Source: Geodermatophilus sabuli (GTDB lineage: Bacteria; Actinomycetota; Actinomycetes; Mycobacteriales; Geodermatophilaceae). Taken from it: a stretch of DNA of 64,000 nucleotides. A program made the translations under genes and the position numbers. A model generated the notes under the pieces. The model was not told the origin of the DNA, made no database searches, and saw only the letters and a list, made by a program, of their open reading frames with translations. Every line of letters starts with the position of its first letter. Within the stretch, counting starts at the first letter, position 1. Shown here one piece after another: positions 42,069-49,528 of the stretch. The stretch lies in NCBI RefSeq assembly GCF_010686765.1, contig NZ_JAAGWF010000005.1, forward strand, positions 186,001-250,000. The letters run 5' to 3'.

Positions 42069-43022
42069 GTGAGCCTGGCACCCGAGTCCGACACTGGCGC
42101 GGCGCTGGACGCCTACTCCCGCATCGTCACCGCGGTCGCCGCCGACCTCACCCCGCACGTGGCCGCTCTGCAGATCACCGGCCCCGGTGGTCGCGGCGGC
42201 GCCGGGTCGGCCGTCGTCGTCCCCGGGGACGGGCTGCTGCTCACCAACGCCCACGTGGTCGGCCCGGCCCGCCGCGGCCGGGCGGTGTTCAGCGACGGCA
42301 GCGAGTCCGACGTCGAGGTCGTCGGGGCCGATCCGCTGTCCGACCTGGCCGTCGTGCGCGCCCGGTCCGCGACCCCGCCCCCGGCGGTGCTGGGCGACGC
42401 CGCGCACCTGCGGGTGGGCCAGCTCGTCGTCGCCGTCGGCAACCCGCTCGGGCTGGCCGGCTCGGTGACCGCCGGCGTGGTCAGCGGCCTGGGGCGCTCC
42501 CTGCCGACCCGCGACGGCCGTACCGCCCGGGTGGTCGAGGACGTCATCCAGACCGACGCCGCGCTCAACCCCGGCAACTCCGGCGGAGCCCTGGCCGACT
42601 CGGCCGGCCGGGTCGTCGGCGTCAGCACCGCGGTGGCCGGCTGGGGGCTGGGGCTGGCCGTGCCGGTCGACGAGACGACCCGCCGGATCGTCGCGGCCCT
42701 GGTCCGGGACGGCCGGGTGCGCCGCGCCTACCTCGGCCTGGTCAGCACGCCGGCGCCGCTGCCGGCCGCGCTCGCCGAACGGACCGGCCGCCGGCGCGGG
42801 CTGCGGATCGTCGACGTGGTGGCGGGCTCCCCGGCCGACCGGGCCGGCCTCAAGGCCGGCGACCTCGTGCTCGAGGCCGCGCGGGCGCCGGTCGCGGAGG
42901 CGCAGAGCCTGCAGCGGCTGCTGTTCGAGGACGCCATCGGGGTACCGCTGCCGGTCACCGTCCACCGGCGCGGGGCCATGGTGGACGTCATCACGGTGCC
43001 CACCGAGTTGAGCGGCGCGTGA
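42069..43022 (+). CDS. HtrA/DegP-like serine protease with PDZ domain, no signal peptide
   Basis: A 317-residue S1C protease. The catalytic triad is complete: His in LLTNAHVVG, Asp in DPLSDLAVVRA and Ser in NPGNSGGALAD. A PDZ domain follows at about residues 235-310 (GLRIVDVVAGSPADRAGLKAGDLVLEAA). No N-terminal membrane helix or signal peptide is seen, unlike most HtrA proteins, so a cytoplasmic location is inferred. GTG at 42069 has a strong AGGAGGTG upstream. Target proteins unknown. Confidence 0.9.
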   Translation: MSLAPESDTGAALDAYSRIVTAVAADLTPHVAALQITGPGGRGGAGSAVVVPGDGLLLTNAHVVGPARRGRAVFSDGSESDVEVVGADPLSDLAVVRARSATPPPAVLGDAAHLRVGQLVVAVGNPLGLAGSVTAGVVSGLGRSLPTRDGRTARVVEDVIQTDAALNPGNSGGALADSAGRVVGVSTAVAGWGLGLAVPVDETTRRIVAALVRDGRVRRAYLGLVSTPAPLPAALAERTGRRRGLRIVDVVAGSPADRAGLKAGDLVLEAARAPVAEAQSLQRLLFEDAIGVPLPVTVHRRGAMVDVITVPTELSGA

Positions 43023-43149
43023 CCGGCGGGGACCCTCGTCCCCCGACCGGACGGGCACCGGCTCACCCCTTGGGGCGGGAACCCTCCGGCCGGACTGCGG
43101 AGTGTCACCGGAGCGACCGATGCTGTCCCCGGATGGAACGGGGGGTCCC

Positions 43150-44082
43150 ATGCGGCCGGAACGACAGGGTGGCATCGCGCTGCTCTCACTGCTCTACGCG
43201 GTGAGCGCGGCGTTGTGTGCCGTCGGCGCTGTGCAGCCGATGTCCTCGCGGACGCCGGTCCCGCTGCTGTGGGCGCTCGCCGGCATCGGTGCCGCCGGGG
43301 CGGCCGTGCTCTGGGTGCGCCGCGACCGCCTGGGCAGCGGCACGGTGCACGTGGCGGTGCTGCTCATGTCCGCCCTCGTCGGCGTGCTGGCCTGGCGCTC
43401 GGCCACCGCGGTGGGCATCGTCGGGCTCGGTCCGGCGATGGTCGCGCTCGGCGTCTTCGCGGCGCACTTCCTCTCCCACGGCGCTGCCCGCGGGCACGTG
43501 GCCTTCCTGCTGAGCGCGGCCTCCGCCGGCGCCACCGCAGCCGAGCCGTCGGGCTTCCTCGCGCCGTGGACCACCATGGTGGTGACCGTCGTGATCCTCA
43601 CCGAGGCGCAGGCGCGCATCTCCGGCCAGCTGCACCGCGCCGCGGGCACCGATCCGCTGACCGGGCTGGCCAACCGGCGCGCATGGGAGGCGGAGGCCTC
43701 GCGCACCCTCGCGCACGCACTGCGCACCGGCGAGCCGCTGACCGTGGCCGTGCTCGACCTCGACGGCTTCAAGGCGATCAACGACGAGGACGGCCACGGG
43801 GCCGGAGACGCCCTGCTGCAGGCCCTCGCCGAGCGCTGGAGCGAGCAGCTGCGCCTCGCGGACCTGCTCGGTCGCTTCGGCGGCGACGAGTTCGTCCTGT
43901 GCCTGCCCGGCACCGACGCGGTCCGGGCCGAGGAGCTGCTCAGCCGGCTGCGGTCCAGCCACCCGGCGTCGTGGTCGGCCGGGACGGCGGCCGCGCGCGC
44001 CGGCGACACCCTGCCCGAGCTGCTCCTGCGCGCGGACGCGGAGCTGTACCGGCACAAGCGGCGCAGCGGCCGGATCGCCTGA
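43150..44082 (+). CDS. Membrane-bound diguanylate cyclase (GGDEF domain)
   Basis: A 310-residue protein with about five or six N-terminal membrane helices (residues 10-150) and a C-terminal GGDEF domain (about 155-310: TDPLTGLANRRAWE, DLDGFKAINDEDGHGAGDALL). The active-site motif is intact (FGGDEFVL) and an RxxD inhibitory site (RLAD) lies five residues before it, so the enzyme should make cyclic di-GMP and be product-inhibited. The membrane part may sense a signal; no known sensor domain is recognised. ATG at 43150 with GGGGGG upstream; a start 48 bases earlier is possible. The 127 bases before it hold no gene. Confidence 0.91.
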   Translation: MRPERQGGIALLSLLYAVSAALCAVGAVQPMSSRTPVPLLWALAGIGAAGAAVLWVRRDRLGSGTVHVAVLLMSALVGVLAWRSATAVGIVGLGPAMVALGVFAAHFLSHGAARGHVAFLLSAASAGATAAEPSGFLAPWTTMVVTVVILTEAQARISGQLHRAAGTDPLTGLANRRAWEAEASRTLAHALRTGEPLTVAVLDLDGFKAINDEDGHGAGDALLQALAERWSEQLRLADLLGRFGGDEFVLCLPGTDAVRAEELLSRLRSSHPASWSAGTAAARAGDTLPELLLRADAELYRHKRRSGRIA

Positions 44083-44091
44083 ACGGGCCCG

Positions 44092-44901
44092 TCAGGGACG
44101 CCGCCAGTCGTCCGAGCGCAGGTGCGAGCCGGCCATCGGGCCCATCTGCAGCATCCCGCCGTCCACCGCCCAGGACGCACCGGTGACGTACCCGGCCGCC
44201 GGCGAGGCGAGGAAGGCGACGACGGCGGCCACCTCGCGGGCGTCGCCGGGCCGGCGCAGGGGCACCCCGGGGCGCTCGTGCCCGGGAGCGGTGGGGTCCT
44301 CGTCCTCCTGACCGGTCATCTCGGTGGCGATCTCGCCCGGGGCGACGGCGTTGACGGTGATGCCGTGCTCGGCGAGCTCCAGCGCGGCCACCCGGGTCAG
44401 CAGCCCCAGGCCGCCCTTGGCCGCGCAGTAGGCCGCGGCACCGACGCGTGGCTGGTGCTCGTGCACGCTGGTGATGTTGACGATCCGACCGCCGCGGCCG
44501 GCGGCGACCATGCGCCGCGCCGCGCGCTGCAGACAGAGGAAGGCACCGTCCAGGTCGGTGGCCAGCACCTCCCGCCAGGTGTCGAGGTCCAGCTCGAGCA
44601 GCGGGGTGGCATGGCCGGTGCCGGCGTCGTTGACCAGGACGTCGAGTCCGCCCAGCGCCTCGGCCAGCTCGTCGACGACGTCCGCCGCGCCGGGCAACCG
44701 GGTGAGGTCGAGGTGGCGCACCTCGGCCCGGCGACCCAGGTCACGGACCTCCTCGGCGGTGGCCTCGGCGGCGGCCTGCGCGCGGTACCAGGTGATGCCG
44801 ACGTCGCAGCCGGCCTCGGCGAGGGCGACCGCGGTGGCCCGGCCGATGCCCGACTCCGAGCCGGTGACGACGGCGACGCGCGGCGCTGCGCTCTGGGTCA
44901 T
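44092..44901 (-). CDS. Short-chain dehydrogenase/reductase
   Basis: A 269-residue classical SDR: VTGSESGIGRATA cofactor motif (with Ser-Glu replacing the common Gly/Ala), NDAGTG, catalytic Ser in NITSVHEH and Tyr-x3-Lys as AYCAAKGG, ending in VTGASWAVDGGMLQ. The VHEHQP sequence after the catalytic Ser is characteristic of glucose-1-dehydrogenase and 3-oxoacyl-reductase-like SDRs. It is convergent with the GGDEF gene (nine-base gap) and starts near a palindromic repeat. Substrate unknown. Confidence 0.89.
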   Translation of the reverse strand: MTQSAAPRVAVVTGSESGIGRATAVALAEAGCDVGITWYRAQAAAEATAEEVRDLGRRAEVRHLDLTRLPGAADVVDELAEALGGLDVLVNDAGTGHATPLLELDLDTWREVLATDLDGAFLCLQRAARRMVAAGRGGRIVNITSVHEHQPRVGAAAYCAAKGGLGLLTRVAALELAEHGITVNAVAPGEIATEMTGQEDEDPTAPGHERPGVPLRRPGDAREVAAVVAFLASPAAGYVTGASWAVDGGMLQMGPMAGSHLRSDDWRRP

Positions 44902-44953
44902 GCGCCGACGCTAAGACCCGTGCCGCGGACCCGCGAGGGGCAGAGAGGGTGGT

Positions 44954-45010
44954 GGGCCCCTCTGCAGGGTCCCGCCGCGAGCCTGCGAGTGGCGGGGGGC
45001 AGAGGGGTCC
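44954..45010. repeat. Dispersed palindromic repeat, copy 2
   Basis: A 57-base imperfect palindrome with outer arms GGGCCCCTCTGC and GCAGAGGGGTCC and inner arms CCCGCC and GGCGGG. It matches the repeat at 25565-25618 over most of its length. It ends four bases before the stop of the small minus-strand gene at 45015, the same position as copy 1 relative to its gene, and thus may be a terminator-like mobile palindrome. Confidence 0.78.
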
Positions 45011-45014
45011 TCTC

Positions 45015-45197
45015 TCAGGCTGCGACGGCCAGGCGCTCGTCGAGCAGACCGTCGACGGCCGCCGCGGCCTCGGCCACCCGATGGGTGTTCTCGGCCGACG
45101 GGCAGTGCGCCTGCGCGCTGCGGGCGACGCCGAGGGCGATGTAGGCGACGGCGATCTCCAGGTCGAGGTCGTCGAGGCTGCTGACGGTGCGGGTCAT
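45015..45197 (-). CDS. Small hypothetical protein (60 aa)
   Basis: A 60-residue, mostly helical Ala/Leu/Asp-rich protein (MTRTVSSLDDLDLEIAVAYI onward) without a signal, membrane segment or known motif. One Cys. GGGAGG sits six bases before the ATG, which is the main support for it being real. It lies between the palindromic repeat and the WYL regulator's terminator. Function unknown. Confidence 0.55.
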   Translation of the reverse strand: MTRTVSSLDDLDLEIAVAYIALGVARSAQAHCPSAENTHRVAEAAAAVDGLLDERLAVAA

Positions 45198-45288
45198 GGT
45201 GACCTCCCGGCGAGTGCGATGCCTGTCGTCCCGGTGCCACGGTGCCGCTCCCGCGTTCGCCGCGGCAGCCGCACCCTGGGGTGGCTCC

Positions 45289-45309
45289 CGTCCCCAGTCG
45301 GAGGGGACG
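45289..45309 (-). terminator. Terminator after the WYL regulator
   Basis: CGTCCCC and GGGGACG form a 7-bp stem with a seven-base loop, ten bases beyond the regulator's stop on the minus strand. Confidence 0.5.
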
Positions 45310-45318
45310 ACCCGGACG

Positions 45319-46290
45319 TTAGGCGGGGGGTACGACAGGAACCGCGCGGTCGAACCGGTCGGCCCAGCCGCGCAGGTGCTCGCGCAGCTCCGGCGGGCCG
45401 ACCACGCTGAACTCCGCGCCGAGGGAGCCCAGGGCGAGGGCGGCCCAGTCCAGGTCGTCGGGCTCGGTGGTGACCCTGCAGCGCCCCGGGCCGGCGTCTT
45501 CGACCGCGGCCCAGCGGCCGATCCGCGCCCGGACGTCGTCGGCCGGGGCCGCCACGAGCGCCTCCACCCGCCACCCCGTCGCCCGTACGCCGAGCCCGGC
45601 CCGCACGAACGCGACGGCGTCCTCGGCCGGGAGCCGCCGCGGGGCGAAGCGGGCGCCGGTCGCCCGGGGGGCGCTCAGCCGGTCGAGGCGGAAGCTGCGC
45701 CAGTCCCCGCGCGTGAGGTCGTAGGCGACCAGGTACCAGCGCCGCCCCAGCGAGACCAGCCGGTGCGGCTCCACCTCGCGGTCGGTCGGGGTGCCGTCGG
45801 CGGCGGTGTAGGCGAAGGCCAGTCGCTCGACGTCCCGGCAGGCCGAGGCCACGGTGGTGAGCGCGGCGGGGTCGACGACGTCCCGGGGCCCGCCCCAGGA
45901 CGCCGGCTCGGTCACCGCCCGCAGAGCCTCCACCCGGCGCCGCAGCCGGGCCGGCATCACCTGCACCACCTTGGCCAGCGCGCGCACCGACGACTCCGCC
46001 GTCCCGGCGACCGCGCTGTGTGCCGCCGCCTGCAGCCCGATGACCAGCGCGACCGCCTCCTCGTCGTCGAGGACCAACGGTGGCAACGCCGCTCCCGGGG
46101 CCAGCTGGTACCCGCCGTCGACGCCACGCTGCGCCTCCACCGGGTAGCCGAGCGTCCGGAGCCGGTCGACGTCGCGGCGCAGCGTGCGCACCGAGATCCC
46201 CAGCCGGTCGGCGAGGTCGGCGCCGGCCCAGTAGCGGCGCTGCTGGAGCAGGGACAGCAGGCGCAGGGTGCGGCCACCGGGGTCGGTCAT
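45319..46290 (-). CDS. WYL-domain transcriptional regulator (DeoR-type HTH)
   Basis: About 323 residues. The N-terminal HTH_11 helix-turn-helix (RTLRLLSLLQQRRYWAGADLADRLGISVRTLRRDVDRL) is followed by the winged YPVEAQRGVDGGYQLAPG, a WYL domain (EVEPHRLVSLGRRWYLVAYDLTRGDWRSFRLDRL) and a C-terminal WCX-like extension. WYL domains bind nucleic acid or nucleotide-like ligands. ATG 46290 or 46299 are both possible. It is divergent from a DinB-like gene 96 bases away and probably controls it, a common pairing in actinobacteria. An inverted repeat GGCAC-TT-GTGCC lies between. Confidence 0.9.
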   Translation of the reverse strand: MTDPGGRTLRLLSLLQQRRYWAGADLADRLGISVRTLRRDVDRLRTLGYPVEAQRGVDGGYQLAPGAALPPLVLDDEEAVALVIGLQAAAHSAVAGTAESSVRALAKVVQVMPARLRRRVEALRAVTEPASWGGPRDVVDPAALTTVASACRDVERLAFAYTAADGTPTDREVEPHRLVSLGRRWYLVAYDLTRGDWRSFRLDRLSAPRATGARFAPRRLPAEDAVAFVRAGLGVRATGWRVEALVAAPADDVRARIGRWAAVEDAGPGRCRVTTEPDDLDWAALALGSLGAEFSVVGPPELREHLRGWADRFDRAVPVVPPA

Positions 46291-46325
46291 GTCCGCCATC
46301 TTGTCCGGGATTGCGGTCAGGATCT

Positions 46326-46337
46326 GGCACTTGTGCC
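46326..46337. promoter_or_regulatory. Palindromic operator candidate between WYL and DinB-like genes
   Basis: GGCAC-TT-GTGCC, a perfect 12-base inverted repeat in the 96-base divergent region. A TANNNT box TAGCGT lies 4 bases downstream toward the DinB-like gene, so a bound regulator would overlap that promoter. Confidence 0.5.
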
Positions 46338-46386
46338 CCATAGCGTGGTGCCTGACCGAGATGACGGACACCGGAAGGCGGACACC

Positions 46387-46908
46387 ATGGACGCGACCAC
46401 CACCCTCACCCGCGAGCGCGCCGACCTGCTGGAGACGCTGGCCGCCCACCGGCACTTCCTCCGCTACACCGTCCGCGGGCTCACCGACGACCAGGCCCGG
46501 CAGCGGACGACGGCCAGCGAGCTGACCCTCGGCGGGCTGGTGAAGCACGTGGCCGCCCAGGAGGCCAACTGGGTCCGCTTCATCGTGGAGGGCCCCGCAG
46601 CCGTCGCCCCGCCCACCGAGGAGTCCGGGTGGGCCGCGTGGGGAGCGGAGTTCCGGATGGGTCCCGGCGAGACCCTCGACGGCGTCCTCGCGGACTACGC
46701 GGAGGTCGCCCGGCGCACCGACGAGCTGGTGCGCACGCTGCCCGACCTCGACGCCGGCCACCCGCTGCCCGAGGCGCCGTGGTTCGAGCCGGGCGCGTTC
46801 CGCTCGGCTCGCCGGGTGTTCCTGCACATCGTGGCCGAGACCGCCCAGCACGCCGGGCACGCGGACATCCTGCGGGAGTCCCTGGACGGCCAGAAGTCCA
46901 TGGGGTGA
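46387..46908 (+). CDS. DinB family protein (DUF664-type)
   Basis: A 173-residue four-helix-bundle protein of the DinB/YfiT group. The metal-site pattern is visible as His in LGGLVKHVAAQEANW and the paired His in LHIVAETAQHAGHADILRE. Actinobacterial members include mycothiol- or bacillithiol-dependent transferases, but many have no known reaction. GGAAGGCGG precedes the ATG. It is divergent from the WYL regulator and ends nine bases before a convergent coiled-coil gene. Confidence 0.88.
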   Translation: MDATTTLTRERADLLETLAAHRHFLRYTVRGLTDDQARQRTTASELTLGGLVKHVAAQEANWVRFIVEGPAAVAPPTEESGWAAWGAEFRMGPGETLDGVLADYAEVARRTDELVRTLPDLDAGHPLPEAPWFEPGAFRSARRVFLHIVAETAQHAGHADILRESLDGQKSMG

Positions 46909-46916
46909 TCCGCGCG

Positions 46917-47861
46917 TCACCTGGCGGGCGGTGCGTCGTCCTCCAGGGCGTGCAGGTGCTCGACCGCCCGGTCGCGGGCGGCGGCGGCCTCGGTGGCCTG
47001 CCGCTCGGCGGTCCGGCGGTGCCGTTCGGCGGTCCTGAGCTCGTCGGTGGCCTCGGCGGCCGCCCGCTCGACCCGCGCCAGCTCGTCGGCGAGCTCGGTG
47101 ACCCGGGCCTGGAGCTCGCTCCGCCGTGCGTCGAGGTCGTCGACGCGGAACTGCTCCTCCTCCGCGGCGGCCCGGGTCTCGGCGGCCACGGTGGTCGCCT
47201 CCTCGACGGCCTGCCGTGCCTCCGCCAGCTCGCGCAGGCGCTTCTCCTCGGCCGCCCGCCGGGCCTCCTCCTCCCGCTGCCGGCGGCGCTCGGCCGCGTC
47301 GGCACCGACCGCCGTCGCCGGCCGCTCCGGCCGGTCCGGCCGGGTTGCGCGCGGCGGGGGCACCAGGCGCAGGTCGGGCCGGCTGCCGGTGGTGCCCAGG
47401 CCGCTGTAGGACATGGGCGCGGTCAGCCGACCCGACAGCAGCGCCTCCCCCGCCTCCGGATCGGCCATCGCCGCGCGCAGCGTGTCCTCGACCTGGGCCT
47501 CGACGGAGCTGCTGATCCGGTGCCCCCGCTCCCGGGCCAGGGCACCGGCCTGGCGGGTGAGTGCGTTGAGCAGCTGGGAACGCTGCCGGTTGAGCGCTCT
47601 CAGCTGGTCCCCGGCCAGGCTCTCCTGCGCCTCGCGGAGCAGTCCGCCGAGTTCGACGAGCGACTCGATCTCCGCGCGGTGGGCCTGCACCAGGACGTTG
47701 CACGCCCACGCCGCCGTGGACGGCTTGGGCAGCTCGCCGATCGCCTTGGCCAGCGGGCGGTCGCCGTCGGCGCGGGCGTCGTCCTGCCGGGCCTTGCGCA
47801 GCGCGATGAACTCCTCGGGCGGCACCGCGTAGAGCTCGCCGGCCACGTCCTCGAGATCCAT
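46917..47861 (-). CDS. Coiled-coil hypothetical protein
   Basis: A 314-residue protein, conserved in style among actinobacteria but without known function. The N-terminal 180 residues are a helical domain (DLEDVAGELYAVPPEEFIALRKARQ, LAKAIGELPKPSTAAWACNVLV). The second half, from about residue 200, is a long Glu/Arg/Ala heptad-type coiled coil (EERRRQREEEARRAAEEKRLREL region). No signal peptide. ATG at 47861 has GGAGGTGGC upstream. The N-terminal domain occurs in proteins that suggest a nucleoid or transposase-associated role, but no assignment is made. Confidence 0.78.
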   Translation of the reverse strand: MDLEDVAGELYAVPPEEFIALRKARQDDARADGDRPLAKAIGELPKPSTAAWACNVLVQAHRAEIESLVELGGLLREAQESLAGDQLRALNRQRSQLLNALTRQAGALARERGHRISSSVEAQVEDTLRAAMADPEAGEALLSGRLTAPMSYSGLGTTGSRPDLRLVPPPRATRPDRPERPATAVGADAAERRRQREEEARRAAEEKRLRELAEARQAVEEATTVAAETRAAAEEEQFRVDDLDARRSELQARVTELADELARVERAAAEATDELRTAERHRRTAERQATEAAAARDRAVEHLHALEDDAPPAR

Positions 47862-47949
47862 GCCACCTCCGTGCGGTCCTGCGCCGTGGTGGCCGTCGAG
47901 CCGGGAGTACCCGGAGTTCGTCGCACCCGGGGGCGCCCGCGGCTGACGG

Positions 47950-48981
47950 TCAGGCGGTGCGGGGGCCCTTCCAGATGTCGATGCCGGCGTCCACGGCGTG
48001 CTGGTCGATGGCGGCCAGCTCGTCGTCGGTGAAGTCCAGCCGGTCCAGGGCGGCGATGTTCTGCTCGAGCTGGCCGACGCTGCTCGCACCGACGAGCACG
48101 CTGGTCACCCGCGGGTCCCGCAGCGCCCACGCGAGCGCCAGCTGCGCCAGGCTCTGACCGCGCCCGCCCGCGATCTCGTGCAGGGCGCGGACGTGGGTCA
48201 GTGCCTCGTCGGTGATCAGGTCGGTCGACAGCGACTTGCCCTGGCTGGCCCGTGAGCCCTCGGGGATGCCGTCCAGGTACTTGTCGGTGAGCATGCCCTG
48301 GGCCAGCGGGGAGAACGCGATGCAGCCGGCGCCGACGTCCTCGAGGGTGTCGAGCAGGCCCTCGGTCTCGATCCAGCGGTTGAGCATCGAGTAGGAGGGC
48401 TGGTGGATCAGCAGCGGCGTCCCGAGGTCGGCGAGGATCTCGGCGGCCCTGGCGGTGTCCTCCGGCGAGTAGGACGAGATGCCGGCGTAGAGCGCCTTGC
48501 CCGACCGGACGGCGAGGTCGAGTGCACCCATCGTCTCCTCGAGCGGCGTGCTCGGGTCGGGCCGGTGCGAGTAGAAGACGTCGACGTACTCGAGGCCCAT
48601 GCGGCGCAGTGACTGGTCGAGGCTGGCCAGGACGTACTTGCGGGAGCCCCCGCCGTGCCCGTACGGACCGGGCCACATGTCGTAACCGGCCTTGGTCGAG
48701 ATCACCAGCTGGTCGCGGTAGGGCGCGAAGTCATCGGCGAGGTGGCGGCCGAAGTTCGTCTCCGCGGAGCCGTACGGCGGGCCGTAGTTGTTGGCCAGGT
48801 CGAAGTGGGTGACGCCGAGGTCGAAGGCGCGCCGGAGGATGGCGCGCTGCCGGTCGAACGGGACGTCGTCGCCGAAGTTGTGCCACAGCCCGAGGCTCAC
48901 GGCCGGCAGGTCCAGGCCGCTGCGGCCGGTGCGCCGGTAGGTCATGGAGTCGTAGCGGGTGTCGGACGCGCAGTACGGCAT
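47950..48981 (-). CDS. Aldo/keto reductase (L-glyceraldehyde 3-phosphate reductase/YghZ-like)
   Basis: A 343-residue NADPH-dependent reductase. The N-terminus PYCASDTRYDSMTYRRTGRSG and LDLPAVSLGLWHNFGDD is characteristic of the YghZ (MgrA) group. The catalytic tetrad is visible: Asp and Tyr in FDLANNYGPPYGSAE, Lys in VISTKAGYD and His in VFYSHRPD. It likely detoxifies aldehydes such as methylglyoxal or L-glyceraldehyde 3-phosphate. ATG at 48981. It is divergent from a small membrane protein gene. Confidence 0.92.
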   Translation of the reverse strand: MPYCASDTRYDSMTYRRTGRSGLDLPAVSLGLWHNFGDDVPFDRQRAILRRAFDLGVTHFDLANNYGPPYGSAETNFGRHLADDFAPYRDQLVISTKAGYDMWPGPYGHGGGSRKYVLASLDQSLRRMGLEYVDVFYSHRPDPSTPLEETMGALDLAVRSGKALYAGISSYSPEDTARAAEILADLGTPLLIHQPSYSMLNRWIETEGLLDTLEDVGAGCIAFSPLAQGMLTDKYLDGIPEGSRASQGKSLSTDLITDEALTHVRALHEIAGGRGQSLAQLALAWALRDPRVTSVLVGASSVGQLEQNIAALDRLDFTDDELAAIDQHAVDAGIDIWKGPRTA

Positions 48982-49128
48982 GCCCCGATCCAACCAGCGC
49001 GCCCGCGTACCGGCCCGTCGCCTGCTCTGCGGCCGACGCCCCGTGGCCCGTGAGGGTGAGTGAGGTGGCCGGTCCCCCGGTCGCGCGGAGCAACTCCCAC
49101 CGGCGGCCGGACGGCTGGCGGGCCGGCC

Positions 49129-49169
49129 GGTCGAGGGGCCCGCCTGCTCGCGCGGCGGGTGGCTCGACC
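49129..49169. other. Large imperfect hairpin between divergent genes
   Basis: Outer arms GGTCGAG and CTCGACC and inner arms CCCGCC and GGCGGG, with three unpaired bases on each side between them. It lies in the 256-base region between the aldo/keto reductase and the small membrane gene, with no gene inside. It could be an operator or a 5' RNA structure. Confidence 0.45.
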
Positions 49170-49237
49170 CCTGGGAGGGGGGCACGCGAGGGCCTAGGGT
49201 CGGGTCGTCAGTGGTCCCCTCCGACCCGGGAGATGTC

Positions 49238-49393
49238 GTGCTCCGCCTACTCGGACTCCTGCTGGTCATCTGGCTGGCGATCACCATCCTCGGTGCGGTC
49301 GTGAAGGGCCTGTTCTGGCTGGCCATCGTCGGTCTCGTCTTCTTCGTCGCCACCGCGGCGCTCGGCTGGGGCAAGCAGCAGAAGCGGCTCTGA
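49238..49393 (+). CDS. Small membrane protein (51 aa)
   Basis: A 51-residue, very hydrophobic protein with two closely packed membrane helices (LRLLGLLLVIWLAITILGAV, then LFWLAIVGLVFFVATAALGW) and a basic tail GKQQKRL. GTG at 49238 was chosen because GGGAG lies seven bases upstream; an earlier GTG at 49211 lacks a ribosome site. Similar small hydrophobic proteins are common in actinobacteria with no known function. A strong terminator follows. Confidence 0.68.
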   Translation: MLRLLGLLLVIWLAITILGAVVKGLFWLAIVGLVFFVATAALGWGKQQKRL

Positions 49394-49467
49394 CCGCCGG
49401 GTGCCGGGCCCATCGGTTGAGCCCGGGGGTGTCGCAGCGACCGTCCGTCCAGCAGTGCCCCAGCAGC

Positions 49468-49504
49468 GGTGCCCCGGCTCCGCACGAGGCGGAACCGGGG
49501 CACC
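49468..49504. terminator. Bidirectional terminator between small membrane gene and nrdJ
   Basis: A 16-pair stem (GGTGCCCCGG then TCCGC, one C/A mismatch) with a five-base loop ACGAG in the 135-base gap between convergent genes. Confidence 0.82.
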
Positions 49505-49528
49505 GACGTCCTGAGCCGGCCGACTACG

